Below, piece after piece: positions 14,087 to 22,454 of a stretch of 27,262 nt of DNA; within the stretch, counting starts at the first letter, position 1; each line of letters begins with the position of its first letter. Source of the DNA: DAOTTI01 sp034437795 (lineage in GTDB: Bacteria; Chloroflexota; UBA11872; UBA12225); the NCBI GenBank assembly GCA_034437795.1, contig DAOTTI010000280.1, forward strand, positions 1 through 27,262, written 5' to 3'. A program made the position numbers and the translations under genes. The notes under the pieces were generated by a model, which had not been told where the DNA came from, made no database searches, and was given only the letters and a program-made list of their open reading frames with translations.

Positions 14087-16468
14087 GTGGAGCGCCCCAC
14101 TCAAGGCCTAAGACGCATCCTACCGATCAACCGGAGCTGGCGGTACCAGGACCACGCCGTCGACGGCTGGACCGAGCCGGACTTCGACGACGGCGCCTTC
14201 CAGCGGGTGACCATCCCGCACACCAATCGGCTCCTCCCCTGGCACAGCTTTGACGACCGCGACTACCAGTTCATCTCCATCTACCGGCGACGCTTCCGGC
14301 TGCCGGCGGAGCTGAGGCAGCGGCGTATCTTCGTCGACTTCGACGGGGTCATGACCGCCTCCAGGGTATGGCTGAACGGGGCATACCTGGGCGAGTACCT
14401 CGGAGGCTACACTCCCTTCTCGTTTGAGCTAACGAACCACCTCCGCTGGGGTGAGGCAGAGGGTACGGGGAGCGTGGGGGGAGGCGAGAACGTCCTGGCC
14501 GTGGAGGTGGACTCGCGCGAGCGTGCGGACATCCCACCCTTCGGCGGGCGGATCGACTATCTCACCTTCGGGGGCATCTACCGTGACGTGCGCCTGCGCG
14601 CCGTGCCAGAGACGTTTCTGGCCAACGTCTTCGTACGGCCAGTGGACGTGCTGAGCGACCAGCGCCGCCTGCGGGTGCGCTGCTACCTGGACTACGGCCG
14701 GCCGGAGGCGAGGCAGCAACCGGCCGGACGCGCTACGGAGGGGCCGGAGGACTTCACCCTGCAGGCGGACCTGCTGGATGGCGAGCGCGTCCTTGCCACC
14801 TCCCCTCGGGTCCAGGCGCCGCGCGCGTCGCCATCAGGCGGCGCATCGAGCGCGGGCGCCGGCCCTGCGCCGGGCGCGCCCGCCGTGGGCGCTCTGGAAA
14901 CCGGCGCAGCGTACGTCGATCTGTGGCTGGACCATCTCGGCCCTATTCGGCTGTGGGACCTGGACGACCCCAAGCTGTACCAGGTGCGGGTACGGCTGTT
15001 CGGGGGCGGCGAGTGCCTGGACGAGTACACGGTGCGTACCGGCTTTCGGGAGGCGCGCTTCACGCCTGCCGGCTTCTTCCTGAACGGCAGGCGCGTCAAG
15101 CTGCGGGGCCTGAACCGGCACCAGACCTTCCCCTGGGTGGGCCAGGCCATGCCTGCGCGGGTGCAGCGCCGCGATGCGTTCATCCTCAAGCGCGAGCTCA
15201 AGTGCAACATCGTCCGCACGTCGCACTACCCCCAGTCGCCGCACTTCCTGGACGCCTGCGACGAGCTCGGCCTGCTCGTCTTCGAAGAGATCCCCGGCTG
15301 GCAGCACATTGGCGATGAGGCGTGGCAGGCGATCGCCTGCCGGAACGTGGCGGAGATGATCCAGCGAGACTGGAACCACCCGTCCATCATCCTGTGGGGG
15401 GTGCGCATCAACGAGTCGCCGGACCACCACGACTTCTACACGCGCACCAACCAGATCGCCCACGCGCTGGACGATTCGCGCCAGACGGGGGGCGTGCGCA
15501 ATCGCTACGACTCGGAGCTGCTGGAAGACGTGTTCACGATGAACGACTTCACTCCCGACCGGCTCCGGCCGCCCAACCACCCGCTGTACCTCAACACGGA
15601 GTTCGTCGGGCACATGTTTCCCACCAAGCACGTGGACAACGTGGAGCGCGTGCAGGAGCACGTCCGACGCCACGCCCACATCCACCACCTCCTGGGGGGA
15701 GATGACCGGTACGCCGGCGGGATCGGCTGGTGCGCCTTCGACTACAACACCCATGCCGACTTCGGCTCCGGCGACCGCATCTGCTACCACGGCGTGGCCG
15801 ACATCTTCCGCCTCCCCAAGCCGGCCGCCGGCTTCTACCGATCGCAATGCGACCCCGCGGAGGAGATCGTCCTGGAGCCGGCCTTCCACTGGGCCATCGG
15901 CGACCAGTCGGAGGGCGGGGGGCCGCGCCCGCTGCTGATCTGCTCCAACTGCGACCATCTCAAGCTCTACGTGGGGGGCGAGCTCAAGGCCGAGCTGGAC
16001 CCCGACCGCGAGCGCTTCGGCAACCTGCCTCACCCGCCCTTCGTGACCGACCGGCTGCGGGGCGTGTGGGGGCGCGCCTGGCAGGACCTGCGCGTCGACG
16101 GCTACCTGAAGGGCCGGCTGGTCATCTCGCGGACGCTCTCCGCCAGGGGCGTGGACGCGCAGTTCCAGCTTGCAGCGGATGACAACGAGCTGGACGGCGA
16201 TGGGATTGACGCGACGCGCATCGTCTTCCGCGTGACCGACGAGTTCGGCAATCCTCGCCCGTTTGCGACCGGCGCCATCGAGCTGGCCATCGACGGCCCT
16301 GGCGAGATTATTGGGGACAACCCGTTCCCCCTCACCGGCGGCGTCGGCGCGATCTGGGTCCGAACCAGGGAGGCGGCCGGCGTCATCCGCCTGCAGGCGA
16401 GGCATCCTGTCCTGGGGACCAGGACTGTCACCATCCAGGTGCGGGAGGTGGCGCCCGAGCCCTGCTGA
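14087..16468 (+). CDS. Glycoside hydrolase family 2 enzyme
   Basis: This 793-aa GH2 enzyme has an N-terminal jelly roll (residues about 1-180: PINRSWRYQ, DYQFISIYRRRFRLP, GVMTASRVWLNGAYLGEYLGG), an Ig-like domain with a low-complexity insert (about 230-280), and a TIM barrel (about 315-600: LRGLNRHQTFPWVGQAMP, SHYPQSPHFLDACDELGLLVFEEIPGW). The probable acid/base is E443 in WGVRINES and the nucleophile E505 in LNTEFVGH. C-terminal beta domains follow (NLPHPPF; GNPRPFATGAIELAIDGPG). Such enzymes cut beta-galactosides, beta-mannosides, beta-glucuronides or related links; sequence alone does not decide which. No signal peptide is present, so it is cytoplasmic. The GTG at 14087 has GAGGAG six bases upstream. 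A 10-aa E-A-E-G-T-G-S-V-G-G insert breaks the usual G-E-N-V-L-A-V strand entry. Confidence 0.9.
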   Translation: MERPTQGLRRILPINRSWRYQDHAVDGWTEPDFDDGAFQRVTIPHTNRLLPWHSFDDRDYQFISIYRRRFRLPAELRQRRIFVDFDGVMTASRVWLNGAYLGEYLGGYTPFSFELTNHLRWGEAEGTGSVGGGENVLAVEVDSRERADIPPFGGRIDYLTFGGIYRDVRLRAVPETFLANVFVRPVDVLSDQRRLRVRCYLDYGRPEARQQPAGRATEGPEDFTLQADLLDGERVLATSPRVQAPRASPSGGASSAGAGPAPGAPAVGALETGAAYVDLWLDHLGPIRLWDLDDPKLYQVRVRLFGGGECLDEYTVRTGFREARFTPAGFFLNGRRVKLRGLNRHQTFPWVGQAMPARVQRRDAFILKRELKCNIVRTSHYPQSPHFLDACDELGLLVFEEIPGWQHIGDEAWQAIACRNVAEMIQRDWNHPSIILWGVRINESPDHHDFYTRTNQIAHALDDSRQTGGVRNRYDSELLEDVFTMNDFTPDRLRPPNHPLYLNTEFVGHMFPTKHVDNVERVQEHVRRHAHIHHLLGGDDRYAGGIGWCAFDYNTHADFGSGDRICYHGVADIFRLPKPAAGFYRSQCDPAEEIVLEPAFHWAIGDQSEGGGPRPLLICSNCDHLKLYVGGELKAELDPDRERFGNLPHPPFVTDRLRGVWGRAWQDLRVDGYLKGRLVISRTLSARGVDAQFQLAADDNELDGDGIDATRIVFRVTDEFGNPRPFATGAIELAIDGPGEIIGDNPFPLTGGVGAIWVRTREAAGVIRLQARHPVLGTRTVTIQVREVAPEPC

Positions 16469-16523
16469 CGGTCCAGGCCTACCAGATGCTCCGGCCGCTC
16501 GCCGGGGAGTAGCGAGTAGCGAA

Positions 16524-16657
16524 GAGCGAGTGACGAGGATGGGGCGCTTCCCTTCGCCCAGGGCGTCCGGCGGATGGCGGAACGCATGGAGGGAGGAGCG
16601 AGTGACGACGAGCGAGGATGGGGCGCTTCCCTTCGTCAGGATGCCCGCCGGAGGCGG
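16524..16657. repeat. Direct repeat pair GAGCGAGTGACGA...GGCGCTTCCCTTCG
   Basis: Copy 1 (16524-16556) and copy 2 (16596-16635) share GAGCGAGTGACGA and GAGGATGGGGCGCTTCCC; copy 2 has a 7-bp internal duplication. The sequence after copy 2 (GCCCGCCGGAGGCGG, 16643-16657) is also found at 9627-9641. It lies in the 476-bp gap after the GH2 gene, which holds no gene. Confidence 0.75.
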
Positions 16658-16735
16658 CACGACCAACGGGAGGGGGAACGCAACGGCGTGCCAGCTGGAA
16701 TGAGGGGCGTACAGCCACAGGCAGCATACTGGACT

Positions 16736-16855
16736 GCCTGGTTTCCTGTGGAAATGGCCAACCTTTCCGCCGCTAGTGCCCCGCAGGGGCACGACCGGTT
16801 CAAGGAGCCCTCACCCCAACCCTCTCCCCAAGGGAGAGGGAACACCCCGCAGTAG
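16736..16855. repeat. Composite intergenic repeat, copy A
   Basis: It starts GCCTGGTTTCCTGTGGAAAT and continues to a perfect hairpin GTGCCCC-GCA-GGGGCAC (16776-16792), then ACCGGTTC, and then a perfect CCCTCTCCC-CAA-GGGAGAGGG hairpin (16820-16840). The same order occurs at 23912-24021, with about 28 of 33 matches in the first segment and 21 of 30 in the second. Confidence 0.7.
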
Positions 16856-16889
16856 ACCGCCATCGCACCGAGGTTGGTGGTACGCCTTA

Positions 16890-16920
16890 CCCTACCCCTC
16901 TCGCAAAGGGAGAGGGAACA
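16890..16920. repeat. CCCTCTC/GAGAGGG palindrome facing the regulator gene end
   Basis: CCCTCTC (16896-16902) pairs with GAGAGGG (16910-16916) around a 7-nt loop. It lies 25 bp after the stop of the leftward XRE-cupin gene and could help end transcription, although no T-run is present. Confidence 0.6.
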
Positions 16921-16944
16921 CCTCGCTGGCCTGGATGAGCCCGG

Positions 16945-17565
16945 CTAGAATGACGGCGGCGTCATGCAGGAGATGGCGATGGCCGTCAGGGGCCCGTCGT
17001 TGCTGGCGCTGTGGGGCACGGCGCTATCGAAGGTGAGCGCGTCGCCCGGCCCGAGCACGAACTCCTCGTCCCCCACACGGAAGCGTACCCGCCCCTGGAG
17101 TACCACATAGCACTCCTCGCCGGGGTGGACAAAGCCGTCCTCCGGGCCCCGCTCGCCCGGCGCCAGCTCCACCCACTGGACCTGGAGCCGCCCCTTCAGG
17201 TCCGGGCTCAGCAGCTCGTAGGTGACCCTGGACTTCGGCAGGCGCAGGCCCTTGCGCTCATCGCGCCGCACCAGCGCCGGCCGCCGCGGCGGCGCCGCTA
17301 TCGGATTAGGGAGGTGGAGCGGGCCGTTCTCGCCTGGAGGCAGGGGCGCCGCCGGCGCGAACAGGGCGGCGATGGGGACCTCCAGGGCCGCCGCCAGCCG
17401 GCGCACCACCTCCAGCGACGGACTGGTCCGGTCGGTCTCGATCTGGCTGATCAGGCTGCGCGAGACGCCGCAGCGCGCCGCAAGCTCATGCGCCGTGAGC
17501 CGTCGCGCCGTGCGCCATAGGCGCACCTGCGTGCCAAACGTCATCGGTTCCCGTGCTACGACCAT
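16945..17565 (-). CDS. XRE-family regulator with C-terminal cupin domain
   Basis: The 206-aa protein joins an N-terminal XRE helix-turn-helix (residues about 9-65: TFGTQVRLWRTARRLTAHEL, CGVSRSLISQIE, SPSLEVVRRLAAALEVP) to a cupin barrel (about 125-200: PGERGPEDGFVHPGEECYVV, GDEEFVLGPGDALTFDSAVPH). This is the PuuR/SutR-like design, in which the cupin senses a small ligand. The cupin keeps H-x4-E (HPGEEC) and a late His (PHS), so metal binding is possible. ATG at 17565 has GGAG six bases upstream; a GTG at 17577 is an alternative. It is divergent from the mannosidase-sulfatase genes and is their probable regulator, with the GH2 gene on its other side. Confidence 0.87.
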   Translation of the reverse strand: MVVAREPMTFGTQVRLWRTARRLTAHELAARCGVSRSLISQIETDRTSPSLEVVRRLAAALEVPIAALFAPAAPLPPGENGPLHLPNPIAAPPRRPALVRRDERKGLRLPKSRVTYELLSPDLKGRLQVQWVELAPGERGPEDGFVHPGEECYVVLQGRVRFRVGDEEFVLGPGDALTFDSAVPHSASNDGPLTAIAISCMTPPSF

Positions 17566-17721
17566 CGCCAGCTCCACTGGCCCTCACCGGCAGCAACGCC
17601 CACACGCTGGCCCGCGCCTCCCAGGGCCGGCAGGTCTCCGGCCCGCGCCCCGCACACACGCGCCACTGGGCCAGCCATACTGGCGCGTCAGCCGCCGCGC
17701 GGCCATTCCGTTACGTTGCGT

Positions 17722-17762
17722 TAGCCATGGTATCAGGTTGACAGTCACACTAGCACATGGTA
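17722..17762. promoter_or_regulatory. Candidate operator: two TAGC(a)CATGGTA repeats
   Basis: TAGCCATGGTA (17722-17732) and TAGCACATGGTA (17751-17762) are direct repeats about 30 bp apart, near three helical turns. The first is close to palindromic around CCATGG. They flank the -35 and overlap the -10 of the predicted promoter, in the space between the XRE-cupin gene and the mannosidase gene. They would suit a repressor of the XRE type. Confidence 0.4.
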
Positions 17763-17766
17763 CGGT
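17738..17766 (+). promoter_or_regulatory. Predicted sigma70-type promoter for the mannosidase-sulfatase genes
   Basis: TTGACA at 17738-17743 is a perfect -35 consensus. After exactly 17 bp comes TACGGT (17761-17766), a weak -10 with T, A and final T kept. It lies 165 bp before the mannosidase start, in a locally AT-richer spot of a GC-rich gap. Confidence 0.45.
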
Positions 17767-17931
17767 GGGAGCTACCTGAGGCGGCACGGGGCGGGTCTTG
17801 GCGAGCGCCGCCCGCAGTGAACGCACATCCGCCGGCGCCGGATGGCGGGCCGGCTGCGCTGCAGCCAGGGCGCCAGCGCCGGAGCGTTCCCGCCGCCCCG
17901 AAGTTTGAGAGAGGGAGCACCACGGAGAGCG

Positions 17932-20745
17932 ATGGCGGCAGACGATGGGCAGGCCGGCAGCGCCGGAACCCCGCCGCAGCGGGCGTGGGAGATCTACGTC
18001 GTGCCCGGGGCGCACTTCGACCTGGGCTGGTGCGCCAGCATCGCGGAGACGCTGGGCTACGGGGCCGACCTGATCCGGCGCGCGATCGATGAGCTCACAG
18101 GGCCGCACCCAGACTACCGGTTCACGATCGAGTACGCGCTGTTCCTGAAGCACTTCCTGCGGCGCTACCCCGAGTACCGCCAGACGGTGCAGCGGCTGCT
18201 GGATGAGGGCCGGCTGGAGGTCTGCTCCACCATGACCGGCGCTATGGAGCAGATCCTGGATGGCGAGGCGACGGTGCGCGTGGTGGCGGAGGCCCAGCGC
18301 TGGGCGCGCCGCGAACTGGGGCGATCGCTCCCGACGGCGCAGCACTCCGACCTGCCCGGCCACACCATCCAGATCCCGCAGATCCTGGCCAAGAGCGGCG
18401 TGCGCTACCTCGCCTACTCCCGCTTTAGGCCGCCGCACGGGCTGCACTGGTGGCGGGCGCCGGACGGCTCGCGCGTGCTGGCGGCGCACCACACCGTCAG
18501 CTACGGCTGGGGCTTCACCCTGCTCCGGCCCGACGCGGCGCGCCAGCTTGGCGACGACCTCCGGGCCCTGGCGGTGTCCGGCGCCTGGCCGGCGACGACC
18601 AACCGGCTGCTGATGACTGGGCAATCGGACCTGCTCCTGCTCGAGCCGGAGGTGGTGGGCGCAGCCGCGGCCCTGACGCGGGAGGGTGTGGCTACGTTTC
18701 GCCTGGCCACGCTGACGCAGTTCTTCGAGGCGGTGGCGGCGGAGGCGCCGGAGCTGCCGGTCTACCAGGGGGAGGCCCCCTACGGCTTCTACTCCCTGCC
18801 GGCGTGGGAGCCGGATACGTACCAGGCGGCGCGCACGGCGGAGCACACCCTGGCAGCGGCGGAGACCTTCGCCAGCCTGCGGGACCTGCTGGGGCTCGGC
18901 CGCTACCCGCACGACGAGCTGGCGCCGGCCTGGGAGGACTTGTTCTATCCGCAGGACCACAACGTGGGCGGGCGGCACGGGGAGCAGAACAAGGCCAGCC
19001 GCCAGGCGCGAGCGGCCTGGGCCCTGACGGCGGGGCGGGAGGTGGTGGAGGAGTGCCTGGCTTCGTTCGCCACGCACATCCGCTACCCAGACCAGGAGGG
19101 CGCGTGGAGCCGCGATCCGGCGGCGCGCCGTGCCGGCTGGACCTTCGGCGCCATCCGCACGCGCCACGGCCTGCCCGTGGTGGTGGCCAATCCATTGGCC
19201 TGGCCGCGCACGGACGTGGTGCAGGTACGGCTGGAGTTTGCCACCGGCCTGGTGGGGGCAGTGCGGGTGGTGGACGACACCGGCCGGGAGGTCCCCAGCC
19301 AGGTGCTGAGCTGGGAGGATGCCGGGCGCGACCGGCCGGCACTGTACAACGTACGCCGCGCCTCGGCCGAGGTGCTGTTCGTGGCGCGGGACGTCCCGGC
19401 CTGCGGCTATCGCACCTACTACCTGGAGGCGCTGCCGGCGCCGGCCGGCCTGGCCGGCGCGACCGAGCGGCTGCCGGTACAGGATGACCTTATCCTGGAG
19501 GCAGGCGCCTACCGCCTGGCGATCACCGCCGGCCGCGTCACCAGCCTGGTGGAGCGGCCAACCGGGCGCGAGCTGGTGGGGCCGGGGGTCGCCGGGCCGG
19601 CCGCAACGGGGCCGCACCGCTTCGGTGAGGTGGTGGTGCTGGAGGACCTGCTGGTGGACCTGGAGGACGGGCCGATCGAGCAGGTGCAGAAGGTGCCGGG
19701 GCGGGCGGAGGCGCGCCCGGGCCCGCAGCCACCCAACTTCACCGGCCGCGCCTGGACGACGGCGGCGCACCCGGCGCGGGTAGTGCGGATCGAGCGCGGG
19801 CCGGTGCGCACTCAGGTGGTGCTGGCGGGCCAGGTCCTGGGGGGCCCCGACGACGCAGCCGGGCCGGCCTGCCCGGTGGAGCAGACGATCACCCTGTATG
19901 AGCACCTGCCGCGGGTGGAGGTGACGCTGGCGCTGGACTGGCACGGCAAGAAGAACACGCTGGTGCGGGCCGCCTACCCGCTGGCGGTGCCCCGCGCCAC
20001 CATCACGTACGAGACCCCGTACGGCTCCGTCGTGCACGGGCGCGACGAGCTGCCCAACAGCTACCGCGGCGAGGGCACGCGCTTCGTCCAGAAGTGGGTG
20101 GACTTCTCGGCCGAGGACGGCAGCTGGGGTATCACCTGGTCGAGCCAGGTGTGCGCGCACACACTGCACGCCGACGCCGCTGGCCAGGGTTCCGCCCCTG
20201 CGGCCGGTTCAGGGAGCGGGACCGGCGCGGGGCTTTCGCCCCTGCTGGTGCGCACCGCTTATTCATGCGGCACGCCCTTCCTCTGGTACACCCTGGAGGG
20301 AAGGCACACCTTCCGCTTCGCCTTTCAGCCCCACGCGGGCACCTGGCGCGACGCTCATGCCTGGCGCCTGGGCTGGGAGTACCACGCGCCACTGGCGGCC
20401 GCGCGGCTGGCGACGGCGCGGCCCCTGGCCCCCATCCCCGGCCGCGATACCCTGCCGGAGCGCCTCAGCCTGTGCACGCTGGCGGGCGAGCACGCCACGG
20501 TGGGCACAATCTACCAGCCGGAGCCGGACCTGCCGCGGGGGACCTACGTCCTGCGGCTGGTGGAGGTGGAGGGCCGCGGCGGCCCGGCCAGGCTCACCTT
20601 CTGCCGGCCGGTCCTGGCGGCGGCGCGCACGAACCTGGTGGGCGACGAGCCCCAGCCGCTCCCTGTAGAGGGAGGCAAGGACACGGTGGTGGTCGAGCTC
20701 GGGCCATACGAGATCGCCACGATCCGCGTCACGCTGGCGACGTAG
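17932..20745 (+). CDS. GH38 alpha-mannosidase-like glycoside hydrolase
   Basis: The 937-aa protein matches the GH38 layout. The N-terminal alpha/beta domain begins YVVPGAHFDLGW, with H28 and D30 as probable Zn ligands. RFTIEYALFLKHFLRRYPEY follows, then AQHSDLPGHTIQIPQILAKS, where D140 fits the nucleophile/Zn-ligand position, and QDHNVGGRHGEQN with H343 as another likely ligand. A helical bundle and a large C-terminal beta-sandwich follow (EQTITLYEHLPRVEVTLALD; FRFAFQPHAGTWRDAHAW). GH38 enzymes cut alpha-mannosides and some other alpha-linked sugars. No signal peptide is seen, so action is cytoplasmic. ATG at 17932 has GGAG four bases upstream; the open frame extends to 17842 without better evidence. 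A Gly/Ala/Ser insert (about residues 750-775) looks like an acquired linker. The sulfatase gene follows 11 bp later. Confidence 0.85.
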   Translation: MAADDGQAGSAGTPPQRAWEIYVVPGAHFDLGWCASIAETLGYGADLIRRAIDELTGPHPDYRFTIEYALFLKHFLRRYPEYRQTVQRLLDEGRLEVCSTMTGAMEQILDGEATVRVVAEAQRWARRELGRSLPTAQHSDLPGHTIQIPQILAKSGVRYLAYSRFRPPHGLHWWRAPDGSRVLAAHHTVSYGWGFTLLRPDAARQLGDDLRALAVSGAWPATTNRLLMTGQSDLLLLEPEVVGAAAALTREGVATFRLATLTQFFEAVAAEAPELPVYQGEAPYGFYSLPAWEPDTYQAARTAEHTLAAAETFASLRDLLGLGRYPHDELAPAWEDLFYPQDHNVGGRHGEQNKASRQARAAWALTAGREVVEECLASFATHIRYPDQEGAWSRDPAARRAGWTFGAIRTRHGLPVVVANPLAWPRTDVVQVRLEFATGLVGAVRVVDDTGREVPSQVLSWEDAGRDRPALYNVRRASAEVLFVARDVPACGYRTYYLEALPAPAGLAGATERLPVQDDLILEAGAYRLAITAGRVTSLVERPTGRELVGPGVAGPAATGPHRFGEVVVLEDLLVDLEDGPIEQVQKVPGRAEARPGPQPPNFTGRAWTTAAHPARVVRIERGPVRTQVVLAGQVLGGPDDAAGPACPVEQTITLYEHLPRVEVTLALDWHGKKNTLVRAAYPLAVPRATITYETPYGSVVHGRDELPNSYRGEGTRFVQKWVDFSAEDGSWGITWSSQVCAHTLHADAAGQGSAPAAGSGSGTGAGLSPLLVRTAYSCGTPFLWYTLEGRHTFRFAFQPHAGTWRDAHAWRLGWEYHAPLAAARLATARPLAPIPGRDTLPERLSLCTLAGEHATVGTIYQPEPDLPRGTYVLRLVEVEGRGGPARLTFCRPVLAAARTNLVGDEPQPLPVEGGKDTVVVELGPYEIATIRVTLAT

Positions 20746-20756
20746 GAGGCGAGACC

Positions 20757-22253
20757 GTGACGGAGCGGGGCCGGCCACGCAACGTCCTGGTGCTGATGTC
20801 CGACCAGCACCGCGCGGCGGCGCTGGGCTGCTACGGCAACGCCCAGGTGCAGACGCCGCACCTGGACCGGCTAGCGGCGCAGGGCGTGCGCTTTGACGCC
20901 GCCTACACTCCATCGCCGGTGTGCGTCCCCGGGCGCTTCGCCATCATGACCGGACGGTACGCCCACACGGTGCAGACCATCGCCTATCCCGCCTCCGCCG
21001 CCGGTGGCAGGGGCCGGCCGGCGACGGGGCTACGGGCGCTCTCGGTGCGCGAGCGCACGCTCGGCCACCACTTCCAGGCCGCCGGCTACGTGACGGGGTT
21101 CATCGGCAAGGCGCATCCAGTGGCGCCCCACACCCACGGCTTCGACTACTACGTGGACTTCGGCCATTACGCCGACTACCTTGGCCCACGGTACGCCACC
21201 TTCGCCAGCGGGATGGGCGCCGTCGACTCCGGCTGCGGCGTGCCGTGGATCGATCTCTTCCAGGACGGCCGCGGCAGCCCCTGGCGCAGCGCGGCGCTTG
21301 CGCCCGGCCTACCTGCCGTCTTTGAGGACGAGGCCGACCACCAGGAGGGCTTCGTCGCCCGCGAGGCCATCCGCTTCCTGCGCGCCTACCGCGACGAGCC
21401 TTTCTGCCTGGTGGTGTCCTTCCTCAAGCCCCACGCCCCCTGGGTGCCCGCCCCCTGCTTCCGCGCACGCTATGACCCGCCGGAGCTGGCGCTGCCGCCG
21501 GAGCCGGCCGTGCCGCCGGGTGAAGACCTGCAGCTGCCGGAGCCGGTCCGCGCGCTCGGCCGCCGCTTCTGGCAGCCTCATGAGACGTGGCCTCTGCCGC
21601 CACCCGGCCACCCCGATCGCCCCGCGGCGGCGCGCCGGTGGCTGGCCGCCTACTACGCCTGCGTCACCCAGATGGACGCGGCCGCCGGCGCGGTGCTGGC
21701 TGCGCTGGACGAACTGGGGCTGGCCGATCGGACGCTGGTTGTCTATACCACTGACCACGGGGAGATGGCGGGCGAGCACGGGCTGTACCAGAAGTTCACC
21801 TTCTACGAGGGCGCAGCCCGCGTGCCCCTGCTGGTCCGCTGCCCCTGGGCCGGCACGGCGGGGAGCACCGTGGCAGCACCGGTGGACCTGGCCGGCCTCG
21901 TCCCGACCGGCCTCGACCTCTGCGGCCTGGCACCTCCCGACCCCGACGGGCCACACCGGCTGGAGGGCGCGAGCCTGGCGGCGCTGCTCCGCGAACCGCA
22001 CCGCGTCACGGCGCCCGGAAAGGGCTTCGCCTTCAGCGAGATCACCTACGCGGATGGCCCCGCCTACATGCTCCGCGCGGGCCGCTGGAAGTACGTGCAC
22101 TATACCGGCCACGGCGGGGAGCGCCAGCTCTTTGACCTGGCCGCCGACCCGCACGAGAGGCATAGCCTGGCAGGGACACGCGAGGCGGCAGACGTTGAGG
22201 AGAAGCTCCGTGAGCGGTTGCTGGCCTGGTTACCGGCACACCTGCCGCGGTAG
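20757..22253 (+). CDS. Type I sulfatase (CxPxR cysteine type)
   Basis: The 498-aa alkaline-phosphatase-superfamily sulfatase starts with RNVLVLMSDQHRAAALGCYG, where D16 and Q17 lie at the first metal site. The maturation site SPVCVPGRFAIMTGRY carries C56-V-P-G-R60, the motif that FGE-type enzymes convert to formylglycine. Later come FIGKAHPVAPHTHGFDYYVD and a second metal site YTTDHGEMAGEHGLYQKFTFYE. The C-terminal part has RAGRWKYVHYTG and ELFDL-type text (QLFDLAADPHERHSL), normal for this family. The GTG start has AGGAGG at 20744-20749, overlapping the mannosidase stop, so translation is coupled. There is no signal peptide, which is unusual for catabolic sulfatases and suggests desulfation of imported oligosaccharides. 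No FGE gene is in the window. Confidence 0.9.
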   Translation: MTERGRPRNVLVLMSDQHRAAALGCYGNAQVQTPHLDRLAAQGVRFDAAYTPSPVCVPGRFAIMTGRYAHTVQTIAYPASAAGGRGRPATGLRALSVRERTLGHHFQAAGYVTGFIGKAHPVAPHTHGFDYYVDFGHYADYLGPRYATFASGMGAVDSGCGVPWIDLFQDGRGSPWRSAALAPGLPAVFEDEADHQEGFVAREAIRFLRAYRDEPFCLVVSFLKPHAPWVPAPCFRARYDPPELALPPEPAVPPGEDLQLPEPVRALGRRFWQPHETWPLPPPGHPDRPAAARRWLAAYYACVTQMDAAAGAVLAALDELGLADRTLVVYTTDHGEMAGEHGLYQKFTFYEGAARVPLLVRCPWAGTAGSTVAAPVDLAGLVPTGLDLCGLAPPDPDGPHRLEGASLAALLREPHRVTAPGKGFAFSEITYADGPAYMLRAGRWKYVHYTGHGGERQLFDLAADPHERHSLAGTREAADVEEKLRERLLAWLPAHLPR

Positions 22254-22290
22254 GACGAGAGGCCAGGGGCATGACCGGCGGGAGAAACCA

Positions 22291-22408
22291 GAGCCTTCGT
22301 CAAGCGCAGCACAGAGGAGCCTACGAAACGCCCAGTACACCAGTACAGCGGAGCCTCCGTCAAGCGCAGCACCGGAAGCCTACGAAAGGCCCAGCACACA
22401 ACAGAGCG
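22291..22408. repeat. Tandem pair of a roughly 60-bp unit
   Basis: Unit 1 (22291-22350) and unit 2 (22351-about 22408) share GAGCCTTCGTCAAGCGCAGC / GAGCCTCCGTCAAGCGCAGC, then AGCCTACGAAA-GCCCAG-ACAC. Degenerate CAGAGTACAGAGTA follows. It fills the 201-bp gap between the sulfatase and the solute-binding-protein genes. The RBS of the latter (AAGGAGG, 22439-22445) lies just after it. Confidence 0.75.
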
Positions 22409-22454
22409 CAGCACGCAAAGTAGCACAGAGTACAGAGTAAGGAGGACACAGGCG

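Noticed and set aside
16524..16657. CRISPR-like repeats
   Set aside because: There are only two unequal copies, no regular spacers, and the repeat words are dispersed elsewhere in gaps.
14834..16792. 652-aa open frame on the minus strand
   Set aside because: It is antisense to the GH2 gene and runs into intergenic repeats; no domain is visible.
17584..20169. 861-aa open frame on the minus strand
   Set aside because: It is antisense to the GH38 gene, which has clear catalytic motifs; the antisense product has no recognisable domain.
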